Source of the DNA: Alcanivorax hongdengensis A-11-3
Lineage (GTDB): Bacteria; Pseudomonadota; Gammaproteobacteria; Pseudomonadales; Alcanivoracaceae
Direction of reading: 5' to 3'
Assembly: GCF_000300995.1 (NCBI RefSeq)
Contig: NZ_AMRJ01000001.1
Coordinates: 298,582-362,581 of the forward strand
Length of the DNA: 64,000 nt
Shown here: positions 13,528 to 28,787 of the stretch, piece after piece
Numbering within the stretch: the first letter of the stretch is position 1
Layout: each line of letters starts with the position of its first letter
Program-made: the position numbers and the translations under genes
Notes under the pieces: model-generated
The model's database searches: none
Told to the model about the DNA's origin: nothing
Seen by the model: only the letters and a program-made list of their open reading frames with translations

Positions 13528-15656
13528 CGATTTGCCACAGCGTCCTTCATTACCCGCGGCGTGATAAAGATCAGCAGTTCCTGCTTATTATCGCGCTTGA
13601 CGGTCTTGCGGAAAAGAGTACCAATCCAGGGCAAATCCCCGAGGAACGGGGTTTTCGTCACCGCATTGGTCTTTTGCTGTTGGAAGATACCACCAAGCAC
13701 CACCGTTTCGCCATCATTAACAAGCACGGAGGTTTCGACACGGTTGGTATTAATCGCCTGGGAACCATCCGCAGCAAAAGAGTCATTATTAACCTTCAGC
13801 GTCATAACGATATTACCATCAGGGGTGATATGAGGCGTCACCTCCAGCCGCAATTCTGCATTAACAAAGTCGATAGACGTTGCACCTGATGACGTTGCAA
13901 CCTCAAAAGGCACCTGCTGACCGGAAGCAATAACCGCCGGCTGCTGGTCAGCAGTGAGCACTTTAGGTGTGGCAACCAATTCGCCATGCCCCTCAGCTTC
14001 GAGGGCGGAGAGTTCGAGCTCAATCAGACCGGAAGACAATGACGTGAAGCCCACCGCAAAGCGGGATGCGTTTGAAGAATCCACACCCAGGTCGACAACC
14101 AAATCATTATTGGTGTTCTTATCAAACTTTTTCATCGTACCCAAAGAGCCATCATTCTGTCGGTCTACATTGGCATAATGCAGCTCACGCAATGATGTGA
14201 GTCGGCCAGAAAAAGCCGCCGTCTCCCCTTTGTTAGCAAGACTGTTGCCATCATAACCGAGCCCACCCCAACGCACACCGAACTCATTGGAAAGGTCATT
14301 ACTGGCCACAACTACACGCGCCTCGATCAACACCTGCTTGACAGGCACATCCAGCTGTTTAATCAGGCCCTGAATTTCCGCAAGCTTGGCTTGGGTATCC
14401 TGAACAATCAGCGTGTTAGTTCGCTTATCGACCACCACAGAACCGCGCTCGGTGGTCAGTGACGCCGCCTTGCCACCTGCACTGGCAAGAAGGTTTTTCA
14501 AATCCTCTGCATTGGCGTAGTTGATCTTGAAATACTGGGTACGCAAGGGCGCAAGAGCTTCAATTTTCTTTTGGCTTTCCAGTTCCAGCTGTTCACGGGC
14601 CGCGATTTCATCCGCCGGACCGACCATTAACACATTACCCACCTTGCGCTTGTCCAGCCCCTTGGTTTTAAGAATCAGGTCAAGCGCCTGATCCCAGGGC
14701 ACATTTTGCAGACGCAAAGTGATACGCCCCTGCACGGCGTCGGAAGCCACCAGGTTCAGTCCGGTAAAATCAGCGATCAACTGCAATACGGAACGCACTT
14801 CGATGTCCTGGAAATTCAGGGACAGCTTTTCACCGGTATATTCGAAATTATCTTTTTTCTTTTGTGCTGCCTCGGACTTGCTAATTGGCTTCACATTGAT
14901 GCTGAACTCGTTGTCGGCCTGGTATGCCAGATACTCCCAGGTACCCGTCGGCTCGATCGTAATGATAGTGCTTCCATCGCTGACCTTGGTATCGACCATC
15001 TTCACCGGCGTGGCAAAGTCGGTAACATCAAGCTTCCGCAGCAACTTATTAGGAACACCTGCACCAACAAACCTGGCAACAATACGACCACCCTCTTCCT
15101 GTACGTCAACAGGAATAGAAGGGCTGGACAAGCTCACAACCACTCGCCCCTCACCATTATCGCCGCGGCGAAAGTCCACGTTATTGATCGCTGCCTGGGC
15201 AGGAGCAGCGGCTTTCTGCTGTGACGCATCTTCACTGGCCACCTGGTCATGCCCCAGACGAATCACCAGATCATTACCATCCTCAGACGTTGAATAACCG
15301 GTAAGATCATCAAGATTGAAAATCAGGCGAGTGCGATCCTTGGCTTCCACAACAGTGACGCTTCGAACATTACCGGAGCCAAGGTTCTGACGCTTTTCCT
15401 TTACAGCACTGTCCGCCCCCAGCAAGTCCAGTGCAATACGCGCGGGCTTCTCAATGCTATAGCCTTTTACCTTGGGCACTTCGCCATCGAAGGATAGGCG
15501 GACCTCCATACCGTCCCCTGAAAGAGCATTTGCCTCAATAGATTTCAGGGTGCCGGCCTGAACGGCCAACGACAAACAGGCAAGGAAGCTTCCCAGCAGA
15601 AGACCTGCCAGACGCCGGGAAGCGGTCTTTTTTATTGTCAATGTTGCTTGTTTCAT
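13524..15656 (-). CDS. pilQ: Type IV pilus secretin
   Basis: 710 residues. Outer-membrane channel through which the pilus leaves the cell. A signal peptide ends near residue 35 (SLAVQA). Two AMIN peptidoglycan-binding domains follow (about 40-125 and 155-265), then the secretin N0/STN domain (LSLNFQDIEVRSVLQLIADF, near 280), an N1 domain, and the C-terminal secretin barrel with TPHITPDGNIVM and the end motif LPWIGTLFRK. Last gene of pilMNOPQ, preceded by pilP with a gap of 20 bases. Confidence 0.97.
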   Translation of the reverse strand: MKQATLTIKKTASRRLAGLLLGSFLACLSLAVQAGTLKSIEANALSGDGMEVRLSFDGEVPKVKGYSIEKPARIALDLLGADSAVKEKRQNLGSGNVRSVTVVEAKDRTRLIFNLDDLTGYSTSEDGNDLVIRLGHDQVASEDASQQKAAAPAQAAINNVDFRRGDNGEGRVVVSLSSPSIPVDVQEEGGRIVARFVGAGVPNKLLRKLDVTDFATPVKMVDTKVSDGSTIITIEPTGTWEYLAYQADNEFSINVKPISKSEAAQKKKDNFEYTGEKLSLNFQDIEVRSVLQLIADFTGLNLVASDAVQGRITLRLQNVPWDQALDLILKTKGLDKRKVGNVLMVGPADEIAAREQLELESQKKIEALAPLRTQYFKINYANAEDLKNLLASAGGKAASLTTERGSVVVDKRTNTLIVQDTQAKLAEIQGLIKQLDVPVKQVLIEARVVVASNDLSNEFGVRWGGLGYDGNSLANKGETAAFSGRLTSLRELHYANVDRQNDGSLGTMKKFDKNTNNDLVVDLGVDSSNASRFAVGFTSLSSGLIELELSALEAEGHGELVATPKVLTADQQPAVIASGQQVPFEVATSSGATSIDFVNAELRLEVTPHITPDGNIVMTLKVNNDSFAADGSQAINTNRVETSVLVNDGETVVLGGIFQQQKTNAVTKTPFLGDLPWIGTLFRKTVKRDNKQELLIFITPRVMKDAVANR

Positions 15657-15676
15657 AACTGGATCCCCAGCGGCTG

Positions 15677-16213
15677 TTATTCGGAAATGGAGAGACTACT
15701 GGTGCGTTCCACCCAGCCATCCCGTCCATCCGGTACAATTTCAGTCAAACCGATCTTCACATCAGAGACACTGGTCACCTTGCCAAAATTCTTGCCAAGA
15801 TAACTGCCCGGCTTAACGCGTGTTACCGCCCCGGACGGGTCCTCAATCAGTGCCTGCAAGGGCTGATTCGGCTTGGTAATGGTGCCCACCATTTTCAGTG
15901 TATCCAGAGAAAAGCGCTCAAGATATTCCTTTGGCCGATCCAGATCGGGCTCGACCTTGCGTCCTTCCGGCGCGGCAAGAACCTTCTGATCCTTGGGGGG
16001 GCTAAAGGGTGAGCGCAACTGATGCGCTGAATAGGCAAAGGTCGCGATCGGCTTGAACTCCGGCGGCGGCTCAATACGACCGCGCGGCCTGACCTCGATC
16101 TCCTTCAACCTAGCGTCAAGCTCGTTAAGGTTGGCACCGGAACTACACCCGGTCATCATCAATGACGATAGAGCCAGGAAGGCGCACAAAAAAGCTTTGC
16201 ACATCATGTTCAT
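15677..16213 (-). CDS. pilP: Type IV pilus inner-membrane lipoprotein
   Basis: 178 residues. Links the PilMNO inner-membrane complex to PilQ. The lipobox is LMMTGC with Cys23. The stretch HQLRSPFSPP is the short motif by which PilP grips PilN/PilO in related systems, and the C-terminal half is the beta-domain that contacts PilQ (MVGTITKPNQPLQALIEDP). ATGA overlap with pilO at 16210-16213 fixes the start. Confidence 0.94.
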   Translation of the reverse strand: MNMMCKAFLCAFLALSSLMMTGCSSGANLNELDARLKEIEVRPRGRIEPPPEFKPIATFAYSAHQLRSPFSPPKDQKVLAAPEGRKVEPDLDRPKEYLERFSLDTLKMVGTITKPNQPLQALIEDPSGAVTRVKPGSYLGKNFGKVTSVSDVKIGLTEIVPDGRDGWVERTSSLSISE

Positions 16214-16886
16214 TTGCGCCCCCCGGATTTTTTGTTGTCTTTCTTGTCATCATTGCCAGAGGCATAGCGATAAGTCTTGGCAGTAATTTCCATTTCCAGG
16301 TTACTGGGGTCTCTGATCAGCCCTTTTTTCTGCCTTTCCTTGTAACCGATATGGAAATCGTGGAGCGTCACGATCCTCGGCAACGCAGCCACTCCGGACA
16401 CAAAGGAACCGAAACCGTGATAGTCCCCAACTACCTTGATATCGATGGGAAGCTCGGTGTAGAACTCCTTTTTCGCTTCGTTTTTCAGTTCAATTGTTTC
16501 GAACTCAAGGCCACTACCCAGACCGGTATGAGTAATATCCTCCAGCAAGCCAGGCACCTCGGTATCTTTCGGAAGCTGCTGCAGGAGTGTTCCGAAGGTT
16601 TGCTCCATTTCTGCCAACTGTGCGCGATATTGATCCAGGTTATGAGCTTCAAAAGCCTTTGATTCAAAACTCTTGAGAAGACTCTGCTCTTCGCGCTGCT
16701 CGGAAGCCAGACGATCCTTGGCATCACTGATAGACAAGAAATAGCCCAGCACGACCACTAGCACCAGCACCAGAACAGCAGCACCGATTTTTACTGGAGT
16801 CGGCCAACCGCCCACATTCTCGAAATCGAGACTGTTGAGCTCATCCATCAACTCCCGCAGGTCCAGATTTTTCAGCTCAGAGGCTT

Positions 16887-16890
<4 letters not shown>
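16210..16890 (-). CDS. pilO: Type IV pilus alignment protein PilO
   Basis: 226 residues. Inner-membrane protein forming heterodimers with PilN. A short cytoplasmic N-terminus, one membrane helix (AAVLVLVLVVVLGYFLSI, near 40-57), a coiled-coil segment (about 60-110) and a ferredoxin-like periplasmic domain are visible. Its start overlaps the pilN stop by 4 bases and its stop overlaps the pilP start. Confidence 0.95.
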
Positions 16891-18719
<1,829 letters not shown>

Positions 18720-21347
18720 ATGTCATTACCCCCCTGGATTCGCTACCTCTTCATGCTCATCCTCGCCGGCGCCGGCGGCGGCCTGGCCGTACTGGCGGCC
18801 TGTTACCTGTATCTGGCGCCGCAACTCCCGCCGGCAGGCCAGATCCGGGAAGTGGAATACCAGATTCCACTGCGGATCTACACCCAGGATATGAAGCTTG
18901 TTGCTGAATACGGCGAAAAACGCCGACAGCCGGTATCCTACGACGAATTACCGAAACCCTTCATCTCCGCGGTGCTCGCCGCCGAAGACGAACATTTCTT
19001 CAGCCACCACGGGGTGGACTTCAAGGGCCTGGTACGGGCTGCCGTGGAACTGGTGCGCTACCGTGAGATCCGCTCCGGCGGCTCCACCATCACCATGCAG
19101 GTAGCTCGTAACTTCTTCCTCAGCCGCGACCAGCGCTTCCTGCGCAAGTTTAACGAGATTGTACTGGCGATCCAGATCGAGCGCCTGCTCAGCAAGGAAG
19201 AAATCCTCGAGCTCTACCTGAACAAGATCTACCTGGGCCACCGGGCCTACGGTGCCGAGGCCGCCGCCCGCGTCTACTACGGCAAGGACATTGGCGACCT
19301 GGACCTGCCCCAGTGGGCCATGATTGCCGGCCTGCCCAAGGCGCCATCCGCCTATAATCCGATCACCAATCCCCAGCGGGCCCGCATCCGTCGCAACTGG
19401 ATTCTCCAGCGCATGGAAAAGCTGGGCGCCATTACCGCCGAGCAGCGGCAGGCGGCCCAGGCAGCACCGGTGACCGCCCGTTACCACACGGCCAGGCCGG
19501 AAGTGGAAGCGGCCTATCTGGGCGAGATGGCCCGTATCCAGGCCAGCAAGCTGGTGCCCGGCGACATCTACACCGACGGCATCCGCATCATCACCACCCT
19601 GGACAGCAAACGCCAGCAGGAAGCGGTTCATGCCCTGCGCCAGGGATTGCATGAATATGACGAGCGTCACGGCTATCGCGGCCCTCTGGCCCAGGTGGAC
19701 ATCAGCCAGCTGCCCGACCTGCCTGCCGCCACCGACGCGGACGACAAGGCCCTGCCGGAACCGGATGACAAACCACTGCCCGCCGAAGAAGCCGCCCGTG
19801 AGCCGGCGCCGGAGCTGACCATTACCGGCCAGGATCCGCGTGTGGCCAAATGGACCGCCCTGCTGCAGGACTACAAGCAGGTGGGCCCACTGCGCCCGGT
19901 GCTGGTCACCACCATCAGCGACCAGCAGGCCGACATCCTGTTCCGGGACGGCAAGCGGGCACAGCTGGCCTGGGACGACATCAACTGGGCCAAGCCACAG
20001 ATCAATGACAAGTATGTGGGCGATGCCCCCAGCCAGACCGCTGATGTCATGAAACCCGGCGATATCATCTACGTACGCCCGGTGGGCAAGGGCCAAGAGC
20101 GCCGCTGGCGTCTGGCCGAGCTGCCCAAGGCCCAGTCCGCGCTGGTCTCGCTGGACCCGCAAACCGGCGCGGTGCAGGCCCTGCAGGGCGGTTACAGCTT
20201 CGCCGTTTCCAAGTTCAATCGGGCTATCCAGAGCGAGCGCCAGGCCGGCTCCGTGTTCAAGCCCTTCATCTACACCTCGGCCATGGAAAACGGCTTCACG
20301 CCGGCCTCCATCATTAATGATGCCCCCGTGGTGTTCGATGATGACAAGCTGGAAACCGCCTGGCGCCCCACCGGCGCCAGCGGCAAGTTCTACGGCCCGG
20401 TGCGCATGCGTGAAGCGCTGTATCGGTCCCTGAACCTGGTTTCCATCCGTATCCTGCGTCAGATCGGCATCAGCCAGGCCATGGACACCCTCAAGCGCTT
20501 CGGCCTGCCCACCGACCGGTTCCAGCGGGATCTGTCCCTGGCCCTGGGCAGTGCCAGCGTCAGCCCCATGGAAATTGCCACGGCCTACAGCATCCTCGCC
20601 AACGGCGGCTACCGGATTAAACCCTGGTACATCAGCCGCATCGAAGACGGCAACGGCCATGTGCTGTGGAAAGCACCGGAAGTGACCTTCTGCGACCAGG
20701 ATTGCGAGCCCACCGCCGAGGCGGAAAAGGCACCGGAAGTGGCAGATATCAAGCCTGAGAAAAGCAGCGCACCCAGCCTCACCAGCCTGCTGCAGAAAGA
20801 GGAAATGCCTCACGCTGAAAAAGCGGACAACACCCCCCCGCCCACCATCCAGCCGCCACCGGTGGTCGCACCACGGGTGGTCGATGCCCGTATTGTCTGG
20901 CTGATGGATTCGATCATGAAGGATGTGATCAAACGCGGCACCGGCACCCGCGCCCGGGTACTGGGTCGTGACGACCTGGCCGGCAAGACCGGCACCACCA
21001 ATGATCAGGTGGATGCCTGGTTCTCGGGCTTCTCACCGGATCTGGTCGCCACCGTCTGGGTCGGCTTTGACACACCGTCGACCCTGGGCTGGGGCGAGTA
21101 CGGCGGCCGTGCCGCCCTGCCCATCTGGATCGACTACATGGGCCCGGCCCTCAAAGGGGTGCCCGAGCACGACCTGCCGCAGCCTGAAGGGATTACCGCC
21201 GTTCGCATCGACCCGGACAGCGGCCTGCGCGCCCGGGCCAACAACCCCAATGCCATCCTGGAGTACTTCCGCAACGACGATGTACCCGATCTGGAGCCTC
21301 CGCTGGGCCCCAATGGCAAGCACAGCTCGCCGGAACAGATCTTCTGA
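18720..21347 (+). CDS. ponA: Penicillin-binding protein 1A (bifunctional peptidoglycan synthase)
   Basis: 875 residues. One N-terminal membrane helix, then a GT51 glycosyltransferase domain with Glu89 in AAEDEHFFSHHG and GGSTITMQVARN. An OB-like domain with an acidic insert follows (about 310-430), then the transpeptidase domain with Ser511 in GSVFKPF, S570-L-N and K756-T-G-T. Between the last two motifs is a Pro/Glu/Lys-rich insert (about 658-718). Divergent from the pil operon, a typical position. A strong terminator follows. Confidence 0.96.
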   Translation: MSLPPWIRYLFMLILAGAGGGLAVLAACYLYLAPQLPPAGQIREVEYQIPLRIYTQDMKLVAEYGEKRRQPVSYDELPKPFISAVLAAEDEHFFSHHGVDFKGLVRAAVELVRYREIRSGGSTITMQVARNFFLSRDQRFLRKFNEIVLAIQIERLLSKEEILELYLNKIYLGHRAYGAEAAARVYYGKDIGDLDLPQWAMIAGLPKAPSAYNPITNPQRARIRRNWILQRMEKLGAITAEQRQAAQAAPVTARYHTARPEVEAAYLGEMARIQASKLVPGDIYTDGIRIITTLDSKRQQEAVHALRQGLHEYDERHGYRGPLAQVDISQLPDLPAATDADDKALPEPDDKPLPAEEAAREPAPELTITGQDPRVAKWTALLQDYKQVGPLRPVLVTTISDQQADILFRDGKRAQLAWDDINWAKPQINDKYVGDAPSQTADVMKPGDIIYVRPVGKGQERRWRLAELPKAQSALVSLDPQTGAVQALQGGYSFAVSKFNRAIQSERQAGSVFKPFIYTSAMENGFTPASIINDAPVVFDDDKLETAWRPTGASGKFYGPVRMREALYRSLNLVSIRILRQIGISQAMDTLKRFGLPTDRFQRDLSLALGSASVSPMEIATAYSILANGGYRIKPWYISRIEDGNGHVLWKAPEVTFCDQDCEPTAEAEKAPEVADIKPEKSSAPSLTSLLQKEEMPHAEKADNTPPPTIQPPPVVAPRVVDARIVWLMDSIMKDVIKRGTGTRARVLGRDDLAGKTGTTNDQVDAWFSGFSPDLVATVWVGFDTPSTLGWGEYGGRAALPIWIDYMGPALKGVPEHDLPQPEGITAVRIDPDSGLRARANNPNAILEYFRNDDVPDLEPPLGPNGKHSSPEQIF

Positions 21348-21413
21348 TCCGGCTCACCGGCGCCGGCCCGGCCGGCGTCGGTGACAATGCTTTTCTGGGC
21401 GATCCAGCACCAT

Positions 21414-21442
21414 AAAAAAAGCCACCCGAAGGTGGCTTTTTT
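21414..21442. terminator. Bidirectional terminator between ponA and maeB
   Basis: AAAAAAA-GCCACC-CGAA-GGTGGC-TTTTTT: a perfect 6-bp GC-rich stem with a stable tetraloop and A/T-runs on both sides, placed between convergent genes. Confidence 0.95.
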
Positions 21443-21461
21443 GCATTCCGTCCGCGCCGGT

Positions 21462-22736
21462 TTACAGCGCCGGAAAGATCTCGTCCAGCGAATTGAGCGG
21501 GTAGTGGGACGGGTAGCCCTTGCGAGCCACGCCGGAATCCACCGCAGCCCTGGCCACGGCCGCCGACACCCGACCCAGCAGTCGCGGGTCATTGGGCTTG
21601 GGAATAATATAGTCGGCCCCGAAGGTCAGCGGCTCGCCACCATAGGCGTCCAGCACCTCCTGGGGCGGCGCCTCACGCACCAGCTCGGCAATGGCGTGCA
21701 CCGCGGCGATCTTCATTTCCTCGTTAATGGAGGTAGAGCGCACGTCCAGGGCCCCACGGAACATGTACGGGAAGCACAGCACATTGTTTACCTGGTTGGG
21801 GAAGTCGGAACGACCGGTGGCGACGATGGCATCCGGGCGCGCTTCCTTGGCCACCTCCGGGCGGATTTCCGGGTCCGGGTTGGCCAGCGCGAAGATGATT
21901 GGCTTGTCGGCCATGGTCTTGACCATTTCCGGCGTCAGCATATCCGGGCCGGACACACCGATGAACACGTCAGCGCCTTCCACCGCATCGTCCAGAGTGC
22001 GCTTGTCGGTATCGTTGGCCAGCGCCGCCTTGTACTGGTTCAGGTCATCGCGACGGCTGTGGATCACGCCCTTGCGATCCAGCACCAGGATATTTTCCTT
22101 GCGTGCGCCCATTTCGATCAGCAGCCGCACGGAGGCCACCCCGGCGGCACCGGCACCCACGCACACTACCTTGATGTCCTCGATGCGCTTCTTCTGGATC
22201 TCCAGCGCATTGAGCAGGCCGGCGCCGACCACAATGGCGGTACCGTGCTGGTCATCATGGAATACCGGCACATCGCACTGCTCCTTGAGAATGCGCTCGA
22301 TCTCGAAGCATTCCGGCGCACGGATGTCTTCCAGATTGATGCCCCCGAAGGTGCGATGAATACGCATCACCGTATCGATGAAGGCCTGGCTATCTTCCGC
22401 GTCCACCTCGATATCAAACACGTCGATACCGGCAAACAGCTTGAACAGGATCCCCTTGCCTTCCATCACCGGCTTGGAGGCCAGCGCACCCAGATTGCCC
22501 AGACCGAGGATCGCGGTGCCGTCACTGATCACCGCCACCAGGTTGCCCTTGGAGGTAAAACGGTATGCCAGCTCCGGCTCACGCGCGATTTCACGCACCG
22601 GCTCTGCCACACCCGGGCTGTAGGCCAGACTCAGGTCACGGCTGGTCGCGGCCGGCTTGGTCACCTCAACACTGATTTTCCCGGGACGCGGCTTGGCGTG
22701 GTACTCCAGAGCCGCCGTTTTCAAATCCTCGGACAT
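21462..22736 (-). CDS. maeB: NADP-type malic enzyme, short form
   Basis: 424 residues. Oxidatively decarboxylates malate to pyruvate, supplying NADPH. It has the malic N-domain ([26 protein letters not shown]) and the NAD(P)-binding domain ([22 protein letters not shown] for metal). The phosphotransacetylase-like C-terminal domain of the long MaeB type is absent, as in Pseudomonas forms. ATG 22736 has GTGGAG upstream; a longer frame to 22802 passes through the rpmE terminator and is rejected. Confidence 0.95.
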   Translation of the reverse strand: MSEDLKTAALEYHAKPRPGKISVEVTKPAATSRDLSLAYSPGVAEPVREIAREPELAYRFTSKGNLVAVISDGTAILGLGNLGALASKPVMEGKGILFKLFAGIDVFDIEVDAEDSQAFIDTVMRIHRTFGGINLEDIRAPECFEIERILKEQCDVPVFHDDQHGTAIVVGAGLLNALEIQKKRIEDIKVVCVGAGAAGVASVRLLIEMGARKENILVLDRKGVIHSRRDDLNQYKAALANDTDKRTLDDAVEGADVFIGVSGPDMLTPEMVKTMADKPIIFALANPDPEIRPEVAKEARPDAIVATGRSDFPNQVNNVLCFPYMFRGALDVRSTSINEEMKIAAVHAIAELVREAPPQEVLDAYGGEPLTFGADYIIPKPNDPRLLGRVSAAVARAAVDSGVARKGYPSHYPLNSLDEIFPAL

Positions 22737-22793
22737 GGTGGTCTCCACTGCTCCCTGGTCGGGATATACACTGTGTACGCAAGGTCTTAAAGC

Positions 22794-22818
22794 AAAAAGC
22801 ACCCGGCAGGGTGCTTTT
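22794..22818 (-). terminator. Terminator of rpmE
   Basis: AAAAAGCACCC-GGCA-GGGTGCTTTT, a strong stem with flanking A/T-runs, 34 bases after the rpmE stop on the minus strand and upstream of maeB. Confidence 0.92.
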
Positions 22819-22851
22819 CACAAGTCTTCATAATGCCGGTTGAAGAGGCTA

Positions 22852-23070
22852 TCAGCCCTTCTTGCTGCGCATCATGCCGAAGCGCTGCTTGAACTTGTCG
22901 ATCTGGCCACCGCTGTCGGCCTGCTTCTGCTTGCCAGTATAGAAAGGATGGCAGGCGGAACAAACGTCCAGGGCCATGTCGCCACTGCGGGTGGACTGGG
23001 TTTCAATCACGTTGCCACAGCTGCAGGTGTACGTGACTGCCTGGTATTCGGGATGGATCTCTGGTTTCAT
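22852..23070 (-). CDS. rpmE: 50S ribosomal protein L31 (zinc-binding form)
   Basis: 72 residues. It keeps both cysteine pairs of the zinc-binding type (CSCG and [13 protein letters not shown]), so this is the C+ form rather than the zinc-independent paralogue made under zinc starvation. ATG 23070 follows CAGGAG. It is a single-gene unit with its own terminator, divergent from priA. Confidence 0.97.
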   Translation of the reverse strand: MKPEIHPEYQAVTYTCSCGNVIETQSTRSGDMALDVCSACHPFYTGKQKQADSGGQIDKFKQRFGMMRSKKG

Positions 23071-23147
23071 TGCTAAGCTCCTGCTTGTGTCGCTACCCGG
23101 CTCTGCGACGGGCACCACACGGCTTGCGCCTGGTAAAAAGAAGGCGA

Positions 23148-23175
23148 ATCATAACAGCTTGACACCAATGCGCAA
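23148..23175 (-). promoter_or_regulatory. Candidate rpmE promoter
   Basis: On the minus strand TTGCGC, a 16-base spacer and TATGAT, ending about 75 bases before rpmE. It overlaps the priA promoter candidate on the other strand. Confidence 0.45.
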
Positions 23176-23187
23176 GCGCCATTAAGC
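23159..23187 (+). promoter_or_regulatory. Candidate priA promoter
   Basis: TTGACA at 23159-23164, 17 bases, then TTAAGC. The -35 is a perfect match, the -10 is weak. About 55 bases upstream of the priA GTG. Confidence 0.4.
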
Positions 23188-23242
23188 CCGGCAAGCCTGA
23201 CCATCACTGTCTTCGACACGTACCGCAGACCCAGGAAACTCC

Positions 23243-25417
<2,175 letters not shown>

Positions 25418-25419
25418 AA

Positions 25420-25450
25420 GTCTGACGTCCGATGTCGGAAGACCGACGCC
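25420..25450. repeat. GACGTC-family intergenic repeat, copy C
   Basis: GTCTGACGTCCGATGTCGG plus a partly inverted second half, starting 3 bases after the priA stop. It shares CTGACGTCCG/CTTCCGACAT words with copy D. The rest of 25418-25576 holds a TACAAT (25527-25532) that may be the argS -10. Confidence 0.6.
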
Positions 25451-25546
25451 CCTGTCTGCGTCGCAGCCAGTCAGACCACAGCCTCATACCCACCGACCGG
25501 GGCAAGCATTTTCGCCCCTTTTCCCGTACAATCGCCGGCCAATTGA

Positions 25547-27327
<1,781 letters not shown>

Positions 27328-27328
<1 letters not shown>

Positions 27329-27996
27329 TGGCCAAGAACACCCGCCGCGGCGCCAGCCGCAGCGGCCGCCGCCCGGCCGCAAAGAAATCCAGTCAGCGCC
27401 AGGTACCCGGCTGGGTCTGGCTGTTCACCGGCCTGATGGTCGGCCTGTTTGTGGCCTTTCTGTTTCATCTGGGCAAAACCCAGCTGGAACACCCGCAAGC
27501 CGTGAAGATCCCCGTGGACCATCCGAAAGCGGCCCCGAAAAACGACACAAAACCCGACGCCGACAGCAAGACCGCCAAGGGCAAGGACGAGCCCAAGTTC
27601 GACTTCTATGCGGTGCTACCGAAGATGGAAGTGATCGTGCCGCAGAACGAGCGGGATGAAGAGCGCAACAGCAACAAGACCGCCAGCAAACCCGCAGACA
27701 CCGGCAAGAGTCAGAACACGGCGTCCAACCGCACCAGCGACAAGACCAGCAGCAACGGCGATCGCTACATGCTGCAGGCCGGCAGCTTCCGCGGGGAAGA
27801 TGACGCCGACCGTCGCCGCGCCGAGCTGATCCTCAAGGGTTTCGAGGCCAGCGTTCAGGCGGTGAGCCTGGAAAGCGGCGACACCTGGCATCGCGTGATG
27901 ATCGGGCCCTACAACAGCGTCAACGCCATGCACAGCGCCCAGGACAAACTGGCCGCCAACGGCGTGGAGACCCTGCCGATCAAGATCAAGAAGTGA
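27328..27996 (+). CDS. FtsN-like SPOR-domain membrane protein
   Basis: 222 residues. Architecture as in FtsN: a basic cytoplasmic tail (1-30), one membrane helix (VWLFTGLMVGLFVAFLFHL), a charged low-complexity periplasmic linker rich in Lys, Asp and Asn, and a C-terminal SPOR domain (RYMLQAGSFRGEDDADRRRA to the end). Likely recruited to the septum through denuded glycan strands. TAATG overlap with argS means coupled expression; an argS-SPOR-hslVU neighbourhood is usual in this group. Calling it FtsN itself is plausible but not proven. Confidence 0.85.
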
Positions 27997-28041
27997 TGGC
28001 GCCCCTGCTGAGGGGCTCATCAGGCGACGGTGCGGCTATGG

Positions 28042-28173
28042 GTAATTGATAACGGCGCCATGACCTGCCTTGGCCCTCTGCGGGTAACGTCCCCGACAGG
28101 GCCATGGCCGTGGCGCCCTGCACTTGCCTGACAGCAAGCCGGCTCGCGAACTGTCAATTATCCATTATCAATT
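28042..28173. repeat. Nested palindromic element between the SPOR gene and hslV
   Basis: Outer arms AATTGATAA near 28044-28052 and TTATCAATT at 28165-28173 are exact inverted copies. Inside is a second imperfect inverted repeat, GGCGCCA (28054-28060) to TGGCGCC (28111-28117), extended by GGCCCT/AGGGCC. A further GTCAATTATCCATTATCAATT-type stretch lies at the right end. It could fold as a long hairpin or be a small decayed mobile repeat. Confidence 0.45.
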
Positions 28174-28243
28174 CCCCCTCTTCCCTTGAATACGCTCTCC
28201 CCCGCCCCTACCTCCCTCTCTACGAGATAAAAGGAGAACTCCC

Positions 28244-28786
28244 GTGGAGCAGTATCGCGGTACGACGATCGTTTCCGTTCGCCGGGGCAACAACGTGGTC
28301 ATCGGTGGCGATGGCCAGGTATCCCTGGGCAACACCGTCATGAAAGGCAACGCCCGCAAGGTGCGCCGCCTCTATCACGGCAAGGTGATTGCCGGTTTTG
28401 CCGGCGGCACCGCCGACGCCTTCACCCTGTTCGAACGCTTTGAAGCACAACTGGAAAAACACCAGGGGCACCTGGTACGGGCCGCCGTGGAGCTGGCCAA
28501 GGACTGGCGCACCGACCGGGCCCTGCGCCGCCTGGAAGCCCTTCTGGCCGTGGCCGACAAGGACAACTCCCTGGTCATCACCGGTAACGGTGATGTGATC
28601 GAGCCGGAAAAACACGGCCTGATTGCCATTGGCTCCGGCGGCCCCTTCGCCCAGTCGGCCGCCACCGCCCTGCTGGAAAGCACTGACCTGTCCGCCCGCG
28701 AAATCGTGGAAAAGGCACTGACCATCGCCGGTGATATCTGCATCTACACCAACCACAACCACACCTTCGAGGAGCTGGACGGTTAA
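28244..28786 (+). CDS. hslV: HslV protease subunit
   Basis: 180 residues. Threonine protease that forms the dodecameric core of HslUV. The catalytic Thr starts TTIVSVRRG, here after a six-residue leader (MEQYRG) that must be removed; [15 protein letters not shown] follows. GTG at 28244 has an AAGGAGAACT site upstream. hslU starts one base after its stop. Confidence 0.97.
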   Translation: MEQYRGTTIVSVRRGNNVVIGGDGQVSLGNTVMKGNARKVRRLYHGKVIAGFAGGTADAFTLFERFEAQLEKHQGHLVRAAVELAKDWRTDRALRRLEALLAVADKDNSLVITGNGDVIEPEKHGLIAIGSGGPFAQSAATALLESTDLSAREIVEKALTIAGDICIYTNHNHTFEELDG

Positions 28787-28787
28787 T

